Made by a program: the position numbers and the translations under genes. From Planctomycetota bacterium (GTDB lineage: Bacteria > Planctomycetota > UBA8108 > UBA1146), in contig JAAZXB010000014.1 of the NCBI GenBank assembly GCA_014240375.1, positions 23,922 to 87,921 on the forward strand: 64,000 bases of DNA, written 5' to 3'. A model generated the notes under the pieces. That model saw nothing but the letters and a program-made list of their open reading frames with translations, was not told where the DNA came from and ran no database searches. Shown here in pieces: positions 42,377-51,102 of this stretch. Each line of letters opens with the position of its first letter. Position 1 is the stretch's first letter.

Positions 42377-44649
42377 CACGGCTCCCATTCTTCATCGGGT
42401 GGGGCGATCGGTGTCACCGGAGCATAGGCGACCACCAGCTGCTTCTCTCCTCCTTGTTCGAAACGGACCGAGATTCGCTTGGATGCACCGTGTCCCTGGG
42501 ATTTGACGATGACCCCTCGCCCGAGGATCTCATGACGGATCCAGGCCCCCGGATGCAGGCCATCATCCTCATCCTCGACCGCCTCCGAGGGATCCATTCC
42601 ACTGCTGCTTTGACCCCAGCCACCACTGGAAAAGGCCGGGACTGCAGTGCGTTCGAAGACGATCGAGGTCCCTTCCAGTTCGCTGAAGAAGGAGGATGGC
42701 ATTCTCGGCTCCCGCTCTTGAAAGCGCCTTCGCCAGCTGGTGTGGGTCATGCACAGTTCCTTGCGAGCACGGGTGACGCCGACATAGAGGAGTCTTCGCT
42801 CTTCCTCTACATGCACCACTTCTCCCTGTCGAGCGTGAGGAATCAGAGTCTCTTCCGCTCCGGCGATGATGACCCGATCAAATTCGAGTCCCTTGGCCCC
42901 ATGTAATGTCATCAGCGAAACCTGGCCCTCTTCTTCCTCTCGCATCTCTGCGTCGGTGACCAGCGCAATCCGCTCGAGAAATAGCGAGAGGGGGTCGATC
43001 TCTTGAAACTCCGGATCATCGGCCGCACTGGCAGCGACGCTGGCGAGAATCTCTTCCGTCTCTGCAGCTGCGGCGACCAGCTCCTCGAGGTTTCGTTCCC
43101 TTTCTGGCCACGATTCAGGTTCTGCCTTCTTGAGGAAGGAGATGTATCCGCTCGTCTCGATGGCGAGTTTCACCTGATCGGGAAGGGGAGCTTCCAGGTT
43201 TTTAGAAAGTTGCTGGATGACATCCTTGAACTGTTCGAGGCCCTTGCGAGCCTTGCCACGGATGGAGGCGAAGTCGCTCTCCTCTCGCAGGTGTTCACCG
43301 AGGTTTCTATTCGCATCCCTGGCGGCATCTTGAAAGCGCTCGATGCTGATCTTGCCGATGCCGCGTGCCGGGGTATTGATGACCCTGAGCAGTGCAACAT
43401 CGTCTCTTGAAGATCGAGCCGCCCGTAGATAGGCGAGGATGTCTTTGACCTCCTTGCGCTCGTAGAAGGACATCCCACCGATCACGGCGTAGAGGATCCG
43501 GCGACGAACGAACTCCTCTTCGAGGGTTCGCGAGAGTGAGTTGACCCGGTACAGCACGGCGATCTCGGATGCCGAGCAGCCCTCTTCCATCCAGGTCTCG
43601 ACGTGATCTGCGATTCTTGCGGCCTCACTTCGCTCGTCTCGTAACTGCTGAACCCTGACCTCGGCTCCATCTGCGTTCTTGGTGAATAGTTTTCGCTCGC
43701 CAAATTCAGTTCCAGCGAGACGGCCAGCGACCTCCAGGATCTGTGGAGTGGAGCGATAGTTCTGATCGAGAGTGATGAAGGAGTGTTCCGGGAAATCCTC
43801 CTTGAAGCGGCGGAAGTTGTCGGGACTGGCACCCCTCCACGAGTAGATCGATTGATCGGGGTCCCCGGTGACGCACAGATTTCTGTGCTGCTCCGAAAGT
43901 AGTTTGGCGATCATGTACTGCGGGAGATTTGTGTCCTGGAACTCATCGATCATCACAAACTGGAAACGATTCCTGAGATGATCGAGAACATCTGGATGCT
44001 CTTGCAGTAATCGAACCACCAGCAGCAGCAAATCGTCGAAATCAACCGCGTCTCGCTCTTCCAGAAGCTCCTGATAGCGATGGAAGATGCGTACCAATTG
44101 TTGTTCATGAAAGGTCGAGGAATCTTCCCTCGCCTGTTCTGGCGATGTCATGTGACTCTTCCAGTGACTGATACGGGAGAGAGAGTTGCGGGGGGGGAAA
44201 GAAGTCTTGTCGAGTTGTAACTCCTTGAGGATCACGCTGACCAGTTGTACCTGATCGGAACTGTCGTAGATGGAGTATCGGCCAGAGTAGGGTTCGATTC
44301 GGTGCAGGTGGCGTCTCAGCAAACGAGCACAGAAGGAGTGAAATGTGCGGAGCACCGGGGTGCCATCGTTGAGATCGAGAGAGGAAGGGCCGAGGAACCC
44401 CGATGTCGGAAGCTGGGAAGGACGCTGTGGATCGAGCAACTTCTGTGTGCGGCGCAGCATCTCATCGGCGGCCTTGTTGGTGAAGGTGATCGCCAGGATG
44501 GATCCTGGGGTCACCCCCGAGTGGACCAGTTCTGCGACGCGGTGAGTCATCACCCGGGTCTTCCCGCTACCGGGGCCGGCGATGATGGCCAAGGGGCCGA
44601 GGTGGGCCGTGACGGCGCGCTGCTGGGCTGGATTGAGTCCCTGGCTCAT
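42373..44649 (-). CDS. pcrA: UvrD/PcrA-family DNA helicase
   Basis: This 758-residue superfamily 1A helicase has LNPAQQRAV at the start, Walker A AGPGSGKT, motif Ia ITFTNKAADEM, motif II MIDEFQDTNLPQYM, motif III GDPDQSIYSWRGA, motif IV LDQNYRS, VSLMTLHGAKGLEFDRVII as motif V, and LLYVGVTRARKEL as motif VI. These place it with UvrD/PcrA, which unwind DNA in repair and replication restart. The C-terminal part has a WEPC end and a SH3-like segment (GVIVKSQGHGASKRISVRFE). It starts at ATG 44649. The NicO gene follows with an overlap. Confidence 0.93.
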   Translation of the reverse strand: MSQGLNPAQQRAVTAHLGPLAIIAGPGSGKTRVMTHRVAELVHSGVTPGSILAITFTNKAADEMLRRTQKLLDPQRPSQLPTSGFLGPSSLDLNDGTPVLRTFHSFCARLLRRHLHRIEPYSGRYSIYDSSDQVQLVSVILKELQLDKTSFPPRNSLSRISHWKSHMTSPEQAREDSSTFHEQQLVRIFHRYQELLEERDAVDFDDLLLLVVRLLQEHPDVLDHLRNRFQFVMIDEFQDTNLPQYMIAKLLSEQHRNLCVTGDPDQSIYSWRGASPDNFRRFKEDFPEHSFITLDQNYRSTPQILEVAGRLAGTEFGERKLFTKNADGAEVRVQQLRDERSEAARIADHVETWMEEGCSASEIAVLYRVNSLSRTLEEEFVRRRILYAVIGGMSFYERKEVKDILAYLRAARSSRDDVALLRVINTPARGIGKISIERFQDAARDANRNLGEHLREESDFASIRGKARKGLEQFKDVIQQLSKNLEAPLPDQVKLAIETSGYISFLKKAEPESWPERERNLEELVAAAAETEEILASVAASAADDPEFQEIDPLSLFLERIALVTDAEMREEEEGQVSLMTLHGAKGLEFDRVIIAGAEETLIPHARQGEVVHVEEERRLLYVGVTRARKELCMTHTSWRRRFQEREPRMPSSFFSELEGTSIVFERTAVPAFSSGGWGQSSSGMDPSEAVEDEDDGLHPGAWIRHEILGRGVIVKSQGHGASKRISVRFEQGGEKQLVVAYAPVTPIAPPDEEWEPC

Positions 44650-44971
44650 CTCGTTTCTCGTCCTTTTCCTGACCGCCGTGAATCCCCCGAGGTAATGCTG
44701 TGGTTACGGAATAGGACCGTCACGGCGGCCATAATCCGGATTCTCCCGCTCCTGTGGGGGGCGAGAGGTCTCTGGTGCCATGGTCTCCTCGATCTGGCAG
44801 CGCTGCAAGGAGAGCCAGATCGAGATCCCCAACCTGTTCGTGTTGACTGGCTCCTGTACCTTTCTTATGATCCTGGACTCACTTCCGTAGATCCAGGGGA
44901 TCTGTTTAGGATCCACTCCGAAGCCCCGGGAACACGGAATTTAACGCCCGAAATCCATCGAGGAGGCATTC
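44650..44971. other. 322-bp divergent intergenic region with a hairpin
   Basis: Between the helicase (leftward) and TPR/alpha-CTD (rightward) genes. A 9-bp hairpin CGATCTGGC and GCCAGATCG lies around 44791-44823, and a near-consensus promoter reads rightward. No gene is seen. Confidence 0.6.
44843..44871 (+). promoter_or_regulatory. Near-consensus sigma70 promoter of the TPR/alpha-CTD gene
   Basis: TTGACT (44843-44848) and TATGAT (44866-44871) are spaced by exactly 17 bp. The predicted leader is about 95 nt. This is the best promoter match seen in the window. Confidence 0.72.
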
Positions 44972-46252
44972 TTGGATGCGATGAGCGAAATTTCCTTGCG
45001 AGATCTGGTCATGACGAGGGAGACCTCGGTCGATTTTTACCATGAGACACGACAAGGAGTGACCTCCCGAAGGGAGGCGATCGATGAACTCGAGGTGATC
45101 CTCGATGATGTCACAGACCCTTTCCGCCGAGGTGTGGTGCTGGATCTTCTCGGTCGGCGTGAGGAAGCTCGTGAAGCCCTGTTCGGGTGCAAGGATAATA
45201 TTCTCTGCATGCACTTGCTCGGCAAACTGTTGCTCGAGGAAGGCTCGTCCAAGAAGGCGCTGAAGATTCTCGAGACAGGCTGGAAGAGCTGCGGAGCAGG
45301 AGAGCCGCGAGTCGGGATGCTGCTCTGCGAGGCGTTGATCCTCGAGGACAAGATCGACGAGGCGAGAGCTCTTCTCGGGAGTTTGCAGGTTCAGGATGAT
45401 CAGCCGAGAATTTGCTACCTCAACGGTTTACTCCACCAGCATGAAGGTGACTACCAGGATGCACTGGAATCCTACAGCACTGCAGTTGAAGGAAATCCAG
45501 ATGAGACCAGATTCCTGTTCCGGCTCGGATACATGCACTCCCTCTACGGAGATGAAGAGAAGGCGATCGAGGCCTATCGCATGTGCCAGAGGAGCACTCC
45601 TCTTTACGCCCATGCGATGATCAACCTGGGCGTGCTGTATGAGGATTCCGAACGATTCGAAGAAGCGATTACCTGTTACAGGATGGTCCTTCTCTCCAAC
45701 CCGGATCATGCACGGGCTCGTCTTTACCTGCGGGATGCCAGTGCTTCGCAATCGATGTACTACGACCGCGACAAGGATAAGGACAACGTCCGCAAGCAGC
45801 AGGTCTTGCAGATTCCTGTCACCGAGTTCGAACTTTCGGTGAGAAGTCGCAACTGCCTGCAGAAGATGGGGATTCACACTCTTGGAGACCTGGTCAGCAA
45901 GAGTGAGCCAGAATTGCTCTCCTACAAGAACTTCGGAGAGACCAGCCTGCAAGAGATCCGGAAGATCTTGAACCAGAAGAAGTTGCGCCTTGGCGAAGGG
46001 GTTCGCAGTGACGAGACCTTCATGCTCTCGATCGATGGTGAAGCTGCTTCTCTCCTGGGAGAACCGGTCAGCCTGCTCGAACTCTCCAGTCGAAGTCAGC
46101 GTTGCATGGACCGTCTCGGAATCGAGACGATCGCAGATCTGATGCAACGAAATGAACTCGAACTGGTCAGCCAGAAGAACTTCGGCGTGACCTCGCTCAA
46201 TGAGGTGAAGCGGAAACTATCCGATCGCGGGTTGAACCTGACAAACGGCTAG
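44972..46252 (+). CDS. TPR protein with two RNA polymerase alpha-C-terminal-like domains
   Basis: This 426-residue protein starts at a TTG with AGGAGG five bases upstream. Residues about 60-270 are TPR-type helical repeats ([59 protein letters not shown]). Two copies of an alpha-CTD-like fold follow: [20 protein letters not shown] with [20 protein letters not shown], and [19 protein letters not shown] with [20 protein letters not shown]. In RNA polymerase alpha this helix-hairpin-helix domain binds UP elements and activators. The protein could dock factors near promoters or bind DNA, but this is inferred. It appears to be co-directional with ruvA, 9 bp downstream. Confidence 0.85.
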   Translation: MDAMSEISLRDLVMTRETSVDFYHETRQGVTSRREAIDELEVILDDVTDPFRRGVVLDLLGRREEAREALFGCKDNILCMHLLGKLLLEEGSSKKALKILETGWKSCGAGEPRVGMLLCEALILEDKIDEARALLGSLQVQDDQPRICYLNGLLHQHEGDYQDALESYSTAVEGNPDETRFLFRLGYMHSLYGDEEKAIEAYRMCQRSTPLYAHAMINLGVLYEDSERFEEAITCYRMVLLSNPDHARARLYLRDASASQSMYYDRDKDKDNVRKQQVLQIPVTEFELSVRSRNCLQKMGIHTLGDLVSKSEPELLSYKNFGETSLQEIRKILNQKKLRLGEGVRSDETFMLSIDGEAASLLGEPVSLLELSSRSQRCMDRLGIETIADLMQRNELELVSQKNFGVTSLNEVKRKLSDRGLNLTNG

Positions 46253-46261
46253 AGGGGGCGA

Positions 46262-46858
46262 GTGTACGAGTACCTCACTGGCGAAGTGGTTCAGATCTCT
46301 GATGGTCACACCGTTCTCGAGGTAGGGGGGGTTGGCCATCGACTTCGTGCACCCTCGGGTACCCTGAGGAAGTTGAAGGATGGAGCCACTGCACGCCTCT
46401 TCATCTCTCATCGAATCCGCGACGAACAACTGGTGATGTTTGGCTTTTCTCATCCGGAAGAGCGTGATTTCTTCGACCGAATCTGCCAGGTGTCGGGGGT
46501 CGGACCCGCCAGTGCTCTGGCACTTCTTTCCAATGTCGAGCAGGACCAACTTCGTACCTCGGTGCTGGAGGGGGATACGGTTCCTCTGGAGAGAGTGAAG
46601 GGGATCGGCAAGAAGACCGCCCAACGAATCGTCCTCGATCTTCGAGGTGCTCTGGAGAAGGAGGACCTGCTGGCGGGTGCTGGATCCCCTGCAACGGTCG
46701 GGGTCCCCGAGGGCGCAGCGGCGGATGCCGTTCGAGCACTGCAAGTACTGGGTTTTCATATCACCGATGCTCAGGACCGGGTGCGCAAGGTGGTCGCAGA
46801 CCATCCGAAGGAAAAGAGTGCCGAGCAACTGGTCCGTCTGGCCAGTCGAGGTCGCTAG
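46262..46858 (+). CDS. ruvA: Holliday junction DNA helicase subunit RuvA
   Basis: This 198-residue protein starts at a GTG with AGGGGGC upstream. The N-terminal OB-fold (EYLTGEVVQISDGHTVLEVGG) leads to two helix-hairpin-helix motifs (ISGVGPASALALL-type as QVSGVGPASALALL, and VKGIGKKTAQRIVLDLRG), and a C-terminal RuvB-binding domain (AADAVRALQVLGF). RuvA tetramers hold four-way junctions while RuvB drives branch migration. ruvB and ruvC are not in this window. It lies directly after the TPR/alpha-CTD gene. Confidence 0.95.
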   Translation: MYEYLTGEVVQISDGHTVLEVGGVGHRLRAPSGTLRKLKDGATARLFISHRIRDEQLVMFGFSHPEERDFFDRICQVSGVGPASALALLSNVEQDQLRTSVLEGDTVPLERVKGIGKKTAQRIVLDLRGALEKEDLLAGAGSPATVGVPEGAAADAVRALQVLGFHITDAQDRVRKVVADHPKEKSAEQLVRLASRGR

Positions 46859-47135
46859 CAGGCTTCCCCTTTTCGCGACTCGCGATACCATCGAAATAGG
46901 GCCACCCCACCGTCGTCTTCTCGGCGAGAAACCGTCAGGCATCGGTCAGGATGACGCCCTTTCACCTCGCGGGGAATTCGTGAGTCGATCGTTGGGAATT
47001 ACACCCGGCATCGATTTCCGGAATTCTCTTCAGAAATAATCCGATCGTGCCGATCCAGACTCTCAGGGGGGAGTCAGGTCTAGAGCGCGCGCGCTGACCC
47101 AGGGACTCCACGAGAATCCCCGAGTAAGGTCGTCG

Positions 47136-47882
47136 ATGAACCCAGCCACTGCCCTCCTGCTGCTACTGGCCACCGCTCTCCACCCTTCCGAGAGTGTCTT
47201 CGTGGCCTCCCCTCTGTCGCTACTGGAGATCCAGGAAGATGGGGAATGGGCGAGGTCACTGGTCCCAGGCAGAGAGTGGTCGATCGGTCAGGGGGATCGT
47301 CATCCGTCCCTCTTCGGCTCCATCGCCATCGACTCCAACATTCAATGGCAGTCTCACATCAGCTCAGAGGTGCTCGCAGATACGGTCCGTGGGGTCCTGC
47401 GAGAACATCTGCTCAACGACCCGGAGTACGGTGTCGGAGGGTACGGCACCGACCTTGCCCAGATCAGTGGCAGCCACTATCGCACCGGTCAGTTGCGCCA
47501 CAGTGAATCTCTCAGTTCCTTCGGAGGATTCGACCTGGGGCTCGACGATCCTCTTCTCGACAGCTCCTTGATCGGGGCGTCCATCGACCTGCAGTCGACC
47601 GATTTGAGGGATCCTGATCGATATGGTCAGGTCATGCCGACTCCAGACGAGGCCTACCGCCCCTACCTTGAAGTACTGCCCTGGACCCGTTTCGATTGGG
47701 CAAGAGAAGACACCTCACGAAACTCGAATCTGGGAGGAATCCGTGCCACGGTCGGTCTCGACACCCTTTCACCCTTCCGCTGCCACTGTCTGCGCTTCTT
47801 GCTGACGGCAAACCTCGAAATCGGTGGAGAATCGGGAGTCCTGTTTCAGATCTGTTGGCAGGGGAATACCCGGTCTCCTTGA
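47136..47882 (+). CDS. Exported protein of unknown function, possibly frameshifted at its 3' end
   Basis: The 248-residue frame begins MNPATALLLLLATALHP with a signal peptide. The mature part is rich in Gly/Asp/Ser with TonB-like or barrel-like alternation, but matches no family. At about 47845 the frame continues better in the -1 frame: NLEIGGESGVL could join SDLLAGEYPVSLTPTHNF and run to 47956, just before tRNA-His. Either a one-base change broke the gene or the sequence has an error. The annotated stop at 47882 gives a tail (CWQGNTRSP) that looks unnatural. Confidence 0.45.
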   Translation: MNPATALLLLLATALHPSESVFVASPLSLLEIQEDGEWARSLVPGREWSIGQGDRHPSLFGSIAIDSNIQWQSHISSEVLADTVRGVLREHLLNDPEYGVGGYGTDLAQISGSHYRTGQLRHSESLSSFGGFDLGLDDPLLDSSLIGASIDLQSTDLRDPDRYGQVMPTPDEAYRPYLEVLPWTRFDWAREDTSRNSNLGGIRATVGLDTLSPFRCHCLRFLLTANLEIGGESGVLFQICWQGNTRSP

Positions 47883-47963
47883 CACCCACCCACAACTTCG
47901 CCAACATTCGATACTACGGAGTCGATTCCGGCCGCCGGATCGATTCGAGAATGTGAAATCAGT

Positions 47964-48041
47964 GGTGGGTGTAGCTCAGTTGGTTAGAGCGCCGGCTTGT
48001 GGTGCCGGAGGTCGAGGGTTCGAGCCCCTCCTCTCACCCCA
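47964..48041 (+). tRNA. tRNA-His(GTG)
   Basis: The cloverleaf has the His-specific extra G at -1 (47964), acceptor GTGGGTG pairing with CTCTCAC (one mismatch, one wobble), D-arm GCTC...GAGC, anticodon arm CCGGC-TTGTGGT-GCCGG with anticodon GTG, T-arm GAGGG-TTCGAGC-CCCTC, discriminator C, and an encoded CCA. Confidence 0.95.
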
Positions 48042-48051
48042 TAGATCATGA

Positions 48052-48082
48052 GGGGCGTCGGGGAAACCCGGGGCCCCTTTTT
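48052..48082 (+). terminator. Rho-independent terminator after tRNA-His
   Basis: A GC-rich hairpin (GGGG...CGGG, GAAA-type loop, CCCG...CCCC) is followed by five T at 48078-48082, ten bases after the tRNA. Confidence 0.85.
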
Positions 48083-48135
48083 CGATGGCCGCGGCTCGTT
48101 TCGATGGCCGCGGCTCGGGGGCACCGACAAAAAAC

Positions 48136-48585
48136 TCAGACTTCATCGGTGAAGTCGCGACTTCGTTCCTGCTTCCGCCGTGAGCGGTTCTTCTTGTTGA
48201 CCAGCCGTTTTTCCTGACTGTTACGAGTCGGTTGGGTCGCCCTCCTCGAGCGTCTCGGCTTGAGCGCCTCACGGATCAGTTCGGCGAGTCGTTGCAGAGC
48301 GATATCTCGGTTCCTCGCGGCGGAGCGCTCCTCGCTGGCCAGGATACGAATCTTGCCGTGGCCGTCGATACGAGGGGCGATTCTCGCGGCCAGTTGCTCC
48401 TGCTCATCGGGGGAAAATGCGTGAGATGCGGAGGGTGTCCAGCGCAGGTCGATCGCAGTGGCGGATCGATTGGCATGCTGGCCTCCCGGGCCACCGCGAG
48501 TTTGCTGTGAGATTTCGATTTCGGTCCACGGAATCCAGCGTCCGACACGCCAGTTCAGTCCTCTGGTTTGATCCGGAGCTTCCAT
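48136..48585 (-). CDS. arfB: ArfB/YaeJ-type ribosome-rescue peptidyl-tRNA hydrolase
   Basis: This 149-residue class-I release-factor-like protein has the GGQ motif in QTRGGPGGQHANRS, preceded by a short domain, and a long basic C-terminal tail (LKPRRSRRATQPTRNS, RLVNKKNRSRRKQERS). It lacks a stop-codon recognition domain. ArfB enters stalled ribosomes with its basic tail in the empty mRNA channel and releases the peptide. The start is an ATG with AAGGAGG upstream. It is convergent with the tRNA-His terminator. Confidence 0.9.
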   Translation of the reverse strand: MEAPDQTRGLNWRVGRWIPWTEIEISQQTRGGPGGQHANRSATAIDLRWTPSASHAFSPDEQEQLAARIAPRIDGHGKIRILASEERSAARNRDIALQRLAELIREALKPRRSRRATQPTRNSQEKRLVNKKNRSRRKQERSRDFTDEV

Positions 48586-48691
48586 CGGTCCTCCTTATCC
48601 GACCCTCAGGATAATCGCAGCGACCGAGAAGATCGAGTGGACGCTTGCCGCTGGAGCCGAAGATAGCGATGCTATCTGCAGAAGGAGAGCG

Positions 48692-50620
48692 ATGAATTTG
48701 TTATGGATCCTGTTTCTGTGGCCGGGGCTGAACGCCAACCCACCCGCCCCAGCCCCCGTCGCACCCACCAATGACCTCGTCAGCGACCTCGAAACCCACC
48801 TCACCGTCGGCTTACCACTGCTGTCCCGTTCTCTGGCGCCGGCACTACCGGCGGCGATCTGTGCACTGGAGTCGGGGGGCTTCGCACTACTGACTCAACG
48901 CCCGGCACGCTTGCGCTTCCTCTCCTCGGCTGGAATGCTCGAAGATGACTCGTGGCCCTTGCCGGATTTGTTTCCCAGTCCGAGAGGGATACAACCACTG
49001 CGCAGAGGACACTTCATCATCATCGATCGTGCCGGTCAGGTGGGGGAGATCGACCGCCAAGGAAAACTGGTGCGGATGTTGCCGGGCCCCGAGGGCCGGT
49101 GGCAAGCGGGAGCACTGTCGAGGGCTCCTCGAGGAGTGGGCTGGTTGGTCACGGACTTGCTTCACGGACAGTTGCACCACCTCGACCTCGATGGAATTGT
49201 GCAACAGAGTTGGAGCGGGTTCATCGAACCGACCGGGGTTTGCTCGGTCGGAGACCACATCTGGGTCAGTGATCGTGGCTGGCACCGGCTGATCCGATTC
49301 GATCCTCGTTCGCAACAACCGGATCCGCAGCAAGGGATCGGCGACCATGGAGCGGCTCCCGGATTACTCGCATCGCCGATGGGGTTGTGCGCGGTCGAGG
49401 ATCAGTTCCTCTGGGTCAGTGATCGTGACAATCACCGGGTACAGTTCTTCAACGGCCGTGGCTTCTCGATGCACCAGTTCGGGATTCATTCGATGCTCCC
49501 TCGAGAAGCGATGGGACGATTGCACTATCCGACCGCAGTGGCCTATGACGAGCAGGCGGCGGTCGCTGCAGTCATCGAACCGAGTGAGCGCAGGGTGCAA
49601 CTTTTTGGGGTGAGGGATCCTGAGGTGCCGGTGGCTGCCGCAGAACTGTGGCAGCGCGTCGACCTGGTCTCTCACTATGGACATTACTGGGCGATCGAGC
49701 CTGGCGGGCGGTTGCTGGTCGTCTCGGAACCGGATTCGGAGCGGGTCTCGCTGCTGGTGAGGGATCTGGAGATCCCCTTCGAACTGGATGATGTCGGTGG
49801 CCCGGGAGCGGCTCCAACTCGTTTTCGGACACCGATGGGGATCGATTTCTTGCCGGGAAAGGATCCTTTGCGCTGGGTGGTGGCGGATCGCGGAAATCGC
49901 CGACTGCAGATGTTTCAGGTCGCCTGGAAGCAACAACCGCCGTTGCGTCGAGAGCCCGCTCTGGTGCAACTGGTGCGTAGCGTCGACATGGCCCGGTTGG
50001 TTCAACAGCATCCTCCCTGGCAATCTTCTGTGCCGCCTCGACTGGCGGCGTTGGCCTGTGGCGAGGATGGCATCATTGCAGTCGCCGATGATGCCAACGA
50101 GAGGATCCTGCTTCTCGACCGGAGATTTCGTCCGGTCGGTCAATTCGAGGCTGCCGGACTTTTGAAGGAAGCGACCGCCATCTCGGCGGATGGAAGTGGC
50201 TTCTTGGTGGCGGATGCCATCGGTGGATCATTGCTGAGATTTGAACAGGGACAGCCACAACCGGAGGTGATCGATGGCGACTGTCGGATGCCGGTCGGAG
50301 TCGATCGTCACCCCGATGGCTCCATCTGGTATACCAATGGAGCCAATCATTCGTTGCTGAGAATCCCACCCGAAGGAGGGGAAGCGCAGACGATTCTCGG
50401 TGGCGCTGGAACCGGCGAGCGCCAGTTGTTTCGGCCGCGTGCGGTCCGTATCGATGCGGATGGATCGGTCTGGGTGCTCGATCATGGTAATCACCGTGGA
50501 GTGGTGATCGACCCGAACGGCGCACTGCGCCACTTCGGAAGTGAACCGTACCTCCCGGATGGCGGGGTCCGGATGCGCAAGTTAAAATTGCAGCAGAAGA
50601 AACTACAGGAGCAGAGATGA
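48692..50620 (+). CDS. NHL-repeat beta-propeller protein
   Basis: This 642-residue protein starts at an ATG with AAGGAGAG upstream. A signal peptide precedes NHL-type propeller blades: WVSDRGWHRLIRFD, WVSDRDNHRVQFFNG, WVVADRGNRRLQMFQV, VADDANERILLLD, WVLDHGNHRGVVIDPNG. The blades flank a GIxxxPxG-type loop and should form one or two propellers. Its stop overlaps the next gene's ATG (ATGA). It is the first of a three-gene operon with a YtkA-like protein and a di-heme peroxidase, so a periplasmic redox or metal role is plausible. Confidence 0.82.
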   Translation: MNLLWILFLWPGLNANPPAPAPVAPTNDLVSDLETHLTVGLPLLSRSLAPALPAAICALESGGFALLTQRPARLRFLSSAGMLEDDSWPLPDLFPSPRGIQPLRRGHFIIIDRAGQVGEIDRQGKLVRMLPGPEGRWQAGALSRAPRGVGWLVTDLLHGQLHHLDLDGIVQQSWSGFIEPTGVCSVGDHIWVSDRGWHRLIRFDPRSQQPDPQQGIGDHGAAPGLLASPMGLCAVEDQFLWVSDRDNHRVQFFNGRGFSMHQFGIHSMLPREAMGRLHYPTAVAYDEQAAVAAVIEPSERRVQLFGVRDPEVPVAAAELWQRVDLVSHYGHYWAIEPGGRLLVVSEPDSERVSLLVRDLEIPFELDDVGGPGAAPTRFRTPMGIDFLPGKDPLRWVVADRGNRRLQMFQVAWKQQPPLRREPALVQLVRSVDMARLVQQHPPWQSSVPPRLAALACGEDGIIAVADDANERILLLDRRFRPVGQFEAAGLLKEATAISADGSGFLVADAIGGSLLRFEQGQPQPEVIDGDCRMPVGVDRHPDGSIWYTNGANHSLLRIPPEGGEAQTILGGAGTGERQLFRPRAVRIDADGSVWVLDHGNHRGVVIDPNGALRHFGSEPYLPDGGVRMRKLKLQQKKLQEQR

Positions 50621-51102
50621 CCGAATTCGACAGTGACAATTCGGAATCATCGGAGAGACCCGGCTGCATCATCCTGGGCCTGGTGATCTTCTCCTTGCTG
50701 ACCGGCCTGGTGATGCTGCTCTTGTTCGTCGGATGCCAGGCTCCACCCGCTGCAGTGGTACCTCAGGGGCCCGGGTGGAAATCGTGGATCAGCGCCGATG
50801 GGTCGTACGAGGTGATGCTCTACATCCCCGATCCCGCGCCGCTCAATCAGGAGTTCACCGCTCACGGTACCGTGTTCAAGGATGGGGAACCGATCTCTGA
50901 AACTGTCGAGGTGGTGTTCGATGGCGGCATGCCACAGCACGCCCACGGATTGGCGGTGCCGGTCGAGACGATCCGTCGTTCGGCGGGAGGATTCGCTGCT
51001 GCAGGGGTTCGATTCCACATGGGAGGGCGCTGGTTGCTGACGGTCGATATCATCGACGGGCCCCATCTGGAACGTGCCAGAGGCTGGGTGGAGATTCGAT
51101 GA
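50617..51102 (+). CDS. YtkA/FixH-like membrane-anchored protein
   Basis: This 161-residue protein has one N-terminal membrane anchor (IILGLVIFSLLTGLVMLLLF) followed by VGC. The C-terminal domain is Ig-like (YEVMLYIPDPAPLNQEFTAH) with DGGMPQHAHGLAVP and FHMGGRWLLTVDIID. Histidine and methionine residues there resemble YtkA-like copper-associated domains. The ATG overlaps the previous stop and its own stop overlaps the next ATG, so it is tightly coupled to the peroxidase. Confidence 0.72.
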   Translation: MTEFDSDNSESSERPGCIILGLVIFSLLTGLVMLLLFVGCQAPPAAVVPQGPGWKSWISADGSYEVMLYIPDPAPLNQEFTAHGTVFKDGEPISETVEVVFDGGMPQHAHGLAVPVETIRRSAGGFAAAGVRFHMGGRWLLTVDIIDGPHLERARGWVEIR

